From CBDEGU01 sp965238045 (GTDB taxonomy: Bacteria; Acidobacteriota; Terriglobia; Bryobacterales; UBA6623): DNA of 64,000 nt. The first letter of the stretch is position 1. Each line of letters begins with the position of its first letter. Where the stretch lies: NCBI GenBank assembly GCA_965238045.1, contig CBDEGU010000011.1, positions 845,479 to 909,478 on the forward strand. Direction: 5' to 3'. Of this stretch, positions 63,521 through 64,000 are shown piece after piece. Position numbers and translations under genes: made by a program. The notes below the pieces were generated by a model. It did not search any database and was not told the origin of the DNA. It saw nothing but the letters and a program-made list of their open reading frames with translations.

Positions 63521-63823
63521 CCCGCCAATCTCGGCGGAAGGTTAGCGCCCCTTGCGCCCCGCCCGCCCCTGTGGTACAAAGGAAGCGGCCCCAGCCGATG
63601 TTTAGGCACCGGCTGGAGCCTAACCAGCCACACGATACTCGGTCGGGTGTCGTATGGACGGTTGAAAGCCATCGTACCAACCCCCATCCATCGAATGCAC
63701 CCGACGTGCGTCTAGCGAGGCGTGGCGGCCCTCCTGTGGCTCCCGAGCTTTGCGCTCCGGCGGATGGCCAGCGCGAGTACGGCCCGCTTCGGCTCGTCGT
63801 TCGACGGCTCGGCAAAGTTGCTT
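63521..63823 (+). other. No supported gene
   Basis: Overlapping frames on both strands show no recognisable domain. Confidence 0.4.
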
Positions 63824-63826
63824 CTA

Positions 63827-63951
63827 CTGGTCTTTCAACTCATCCCACGTCTTCGCCTTCCACTCGCGCGCCAACCGTTGAGCTTCGGCGATCTGCTGGG
63901 GCGCTATCCTGCCGGTGAGACTGTCTTGGTATTGGCCCCTTTTTGCCGTCT
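63827..63951 (-). pseudogene. Sel1-repeat protein C-terminal scrap
   Basis: The minus strand reads RIAPQQIAEAQRLAREWKAK, then TWDELKDQ and a stop. This resembles the usual C-terminal tail of bacterial Sel1-repeat proteins. An in-frame stop lies just upstream. Confidence 0.4.
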
Positions 63952-64000
63952 ACCCGCGCTAGAATGTTCGACGAAGGGGCGTCAACCTCGGATAGGTGTC

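Overview
The window is GC-rich bacterial DNA that most resembles an Acidobacteriota genome, probably near Solibacter/Bryobacter. The evidence is an Oar-like TonB-dependent receptor with a carboxypeptidase-regulatory-like N-terminus, a Tat-exported DUF1501 protein, a VWA/DUF4159 membrane gene pair, a long leucine-rich-repeat protein and several short interspersed repeats. The lineage is inferred from gene content, since no rRNA or other phylogenetic marker is present.

Region 1 (1-22.0 kb) looks like resident chromosome. It holds a VWA/DUF4159 pair, a carbamoyltransferase (NodU/CmcH type) with an SxtJ-like partner, a cysteine desulfurase, MurJ, a secreted cupin, zinc-ribbon and LRR proteins, a polymer-forming membrane protein, a DUF1501 protein and an M1 aminopeptidase lipoprotein. 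A block on the minus strand follows: 2-hydroxyacid dehydrogenase, OPA-type permease, LicC-like nucleotidyltransferase and MetE-C-like methyltransferase. The carbamoyltransferase 5' end is duplicated and frameshifted.

Region 2 (22.0-29.3 kb) is a junkyard. An IS1595-family copy without target duplication marks its left edge. It carries an ankyrin-FkbM fusion, a truncated type I methyltransferase (hsdM), an ORF6N fragment, a membrane protein broken by a 28-bp duplication, and a Sel1-repeat relic containing an istA fragment.

Region 3 (29.3-36.9 kb) is a compact minus-strand phage/ICE-like module. It encodes a P4-type integrase, excisionase-like HTH, primase-like protein, DUF3987 helicase-type protein, DUF3102 protein, ParB-MT-A70 methyltransferase fusion, HNH remnant, P27 small terminase and Hjc-like nuclease. 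Adjacent genes mostly overlap by a few bases, which indicates one transcription unit.

Region 4 (36.96-61.96 kb) is a 25-kb integrative element bounded by 53-bp direct repeats that resemble the 3' half of a tRNA-His. It has its own tyrosine integrase at the left end and paired AGTAAC sites just inside each boundary. Its cargo includes DUF5659 and DUF3987 proteins, an IS1182-family element, three more IS1595-family copies, an IS-split secreted TPR/trypsin locus, flotillin plus NfeD, a zinc-ribbon serine/threonine kinase, a 5'-truncated TonB receptor, an M28 peptidase and recombinase relics.

Region 5 (62.0-64 kb) resembles region 3. It has the same GTGTCAGCA arm-type repeats and a homologous terminator, followed by shuffled, inverted fragments of the ParB-like and DUF3102 genes. 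Regions 3 and 5 therefore look like parts of one element family, split when the region 4 element inserted into their shared attachment core.

The most unusual signal is a set of covarying palindromes embedded in homologous coding positions of the ParB-like and DUF3102 genes (31.5, 32.1, 62.8, 63.0, 63.1, 63.3 and 63.4 kb). Several are perfect over 20-25 bp while differing in sequence from copy to copy. Several exact duplications in the window could also be metagenome-assembly artefacts, and this is flagged where relevant.
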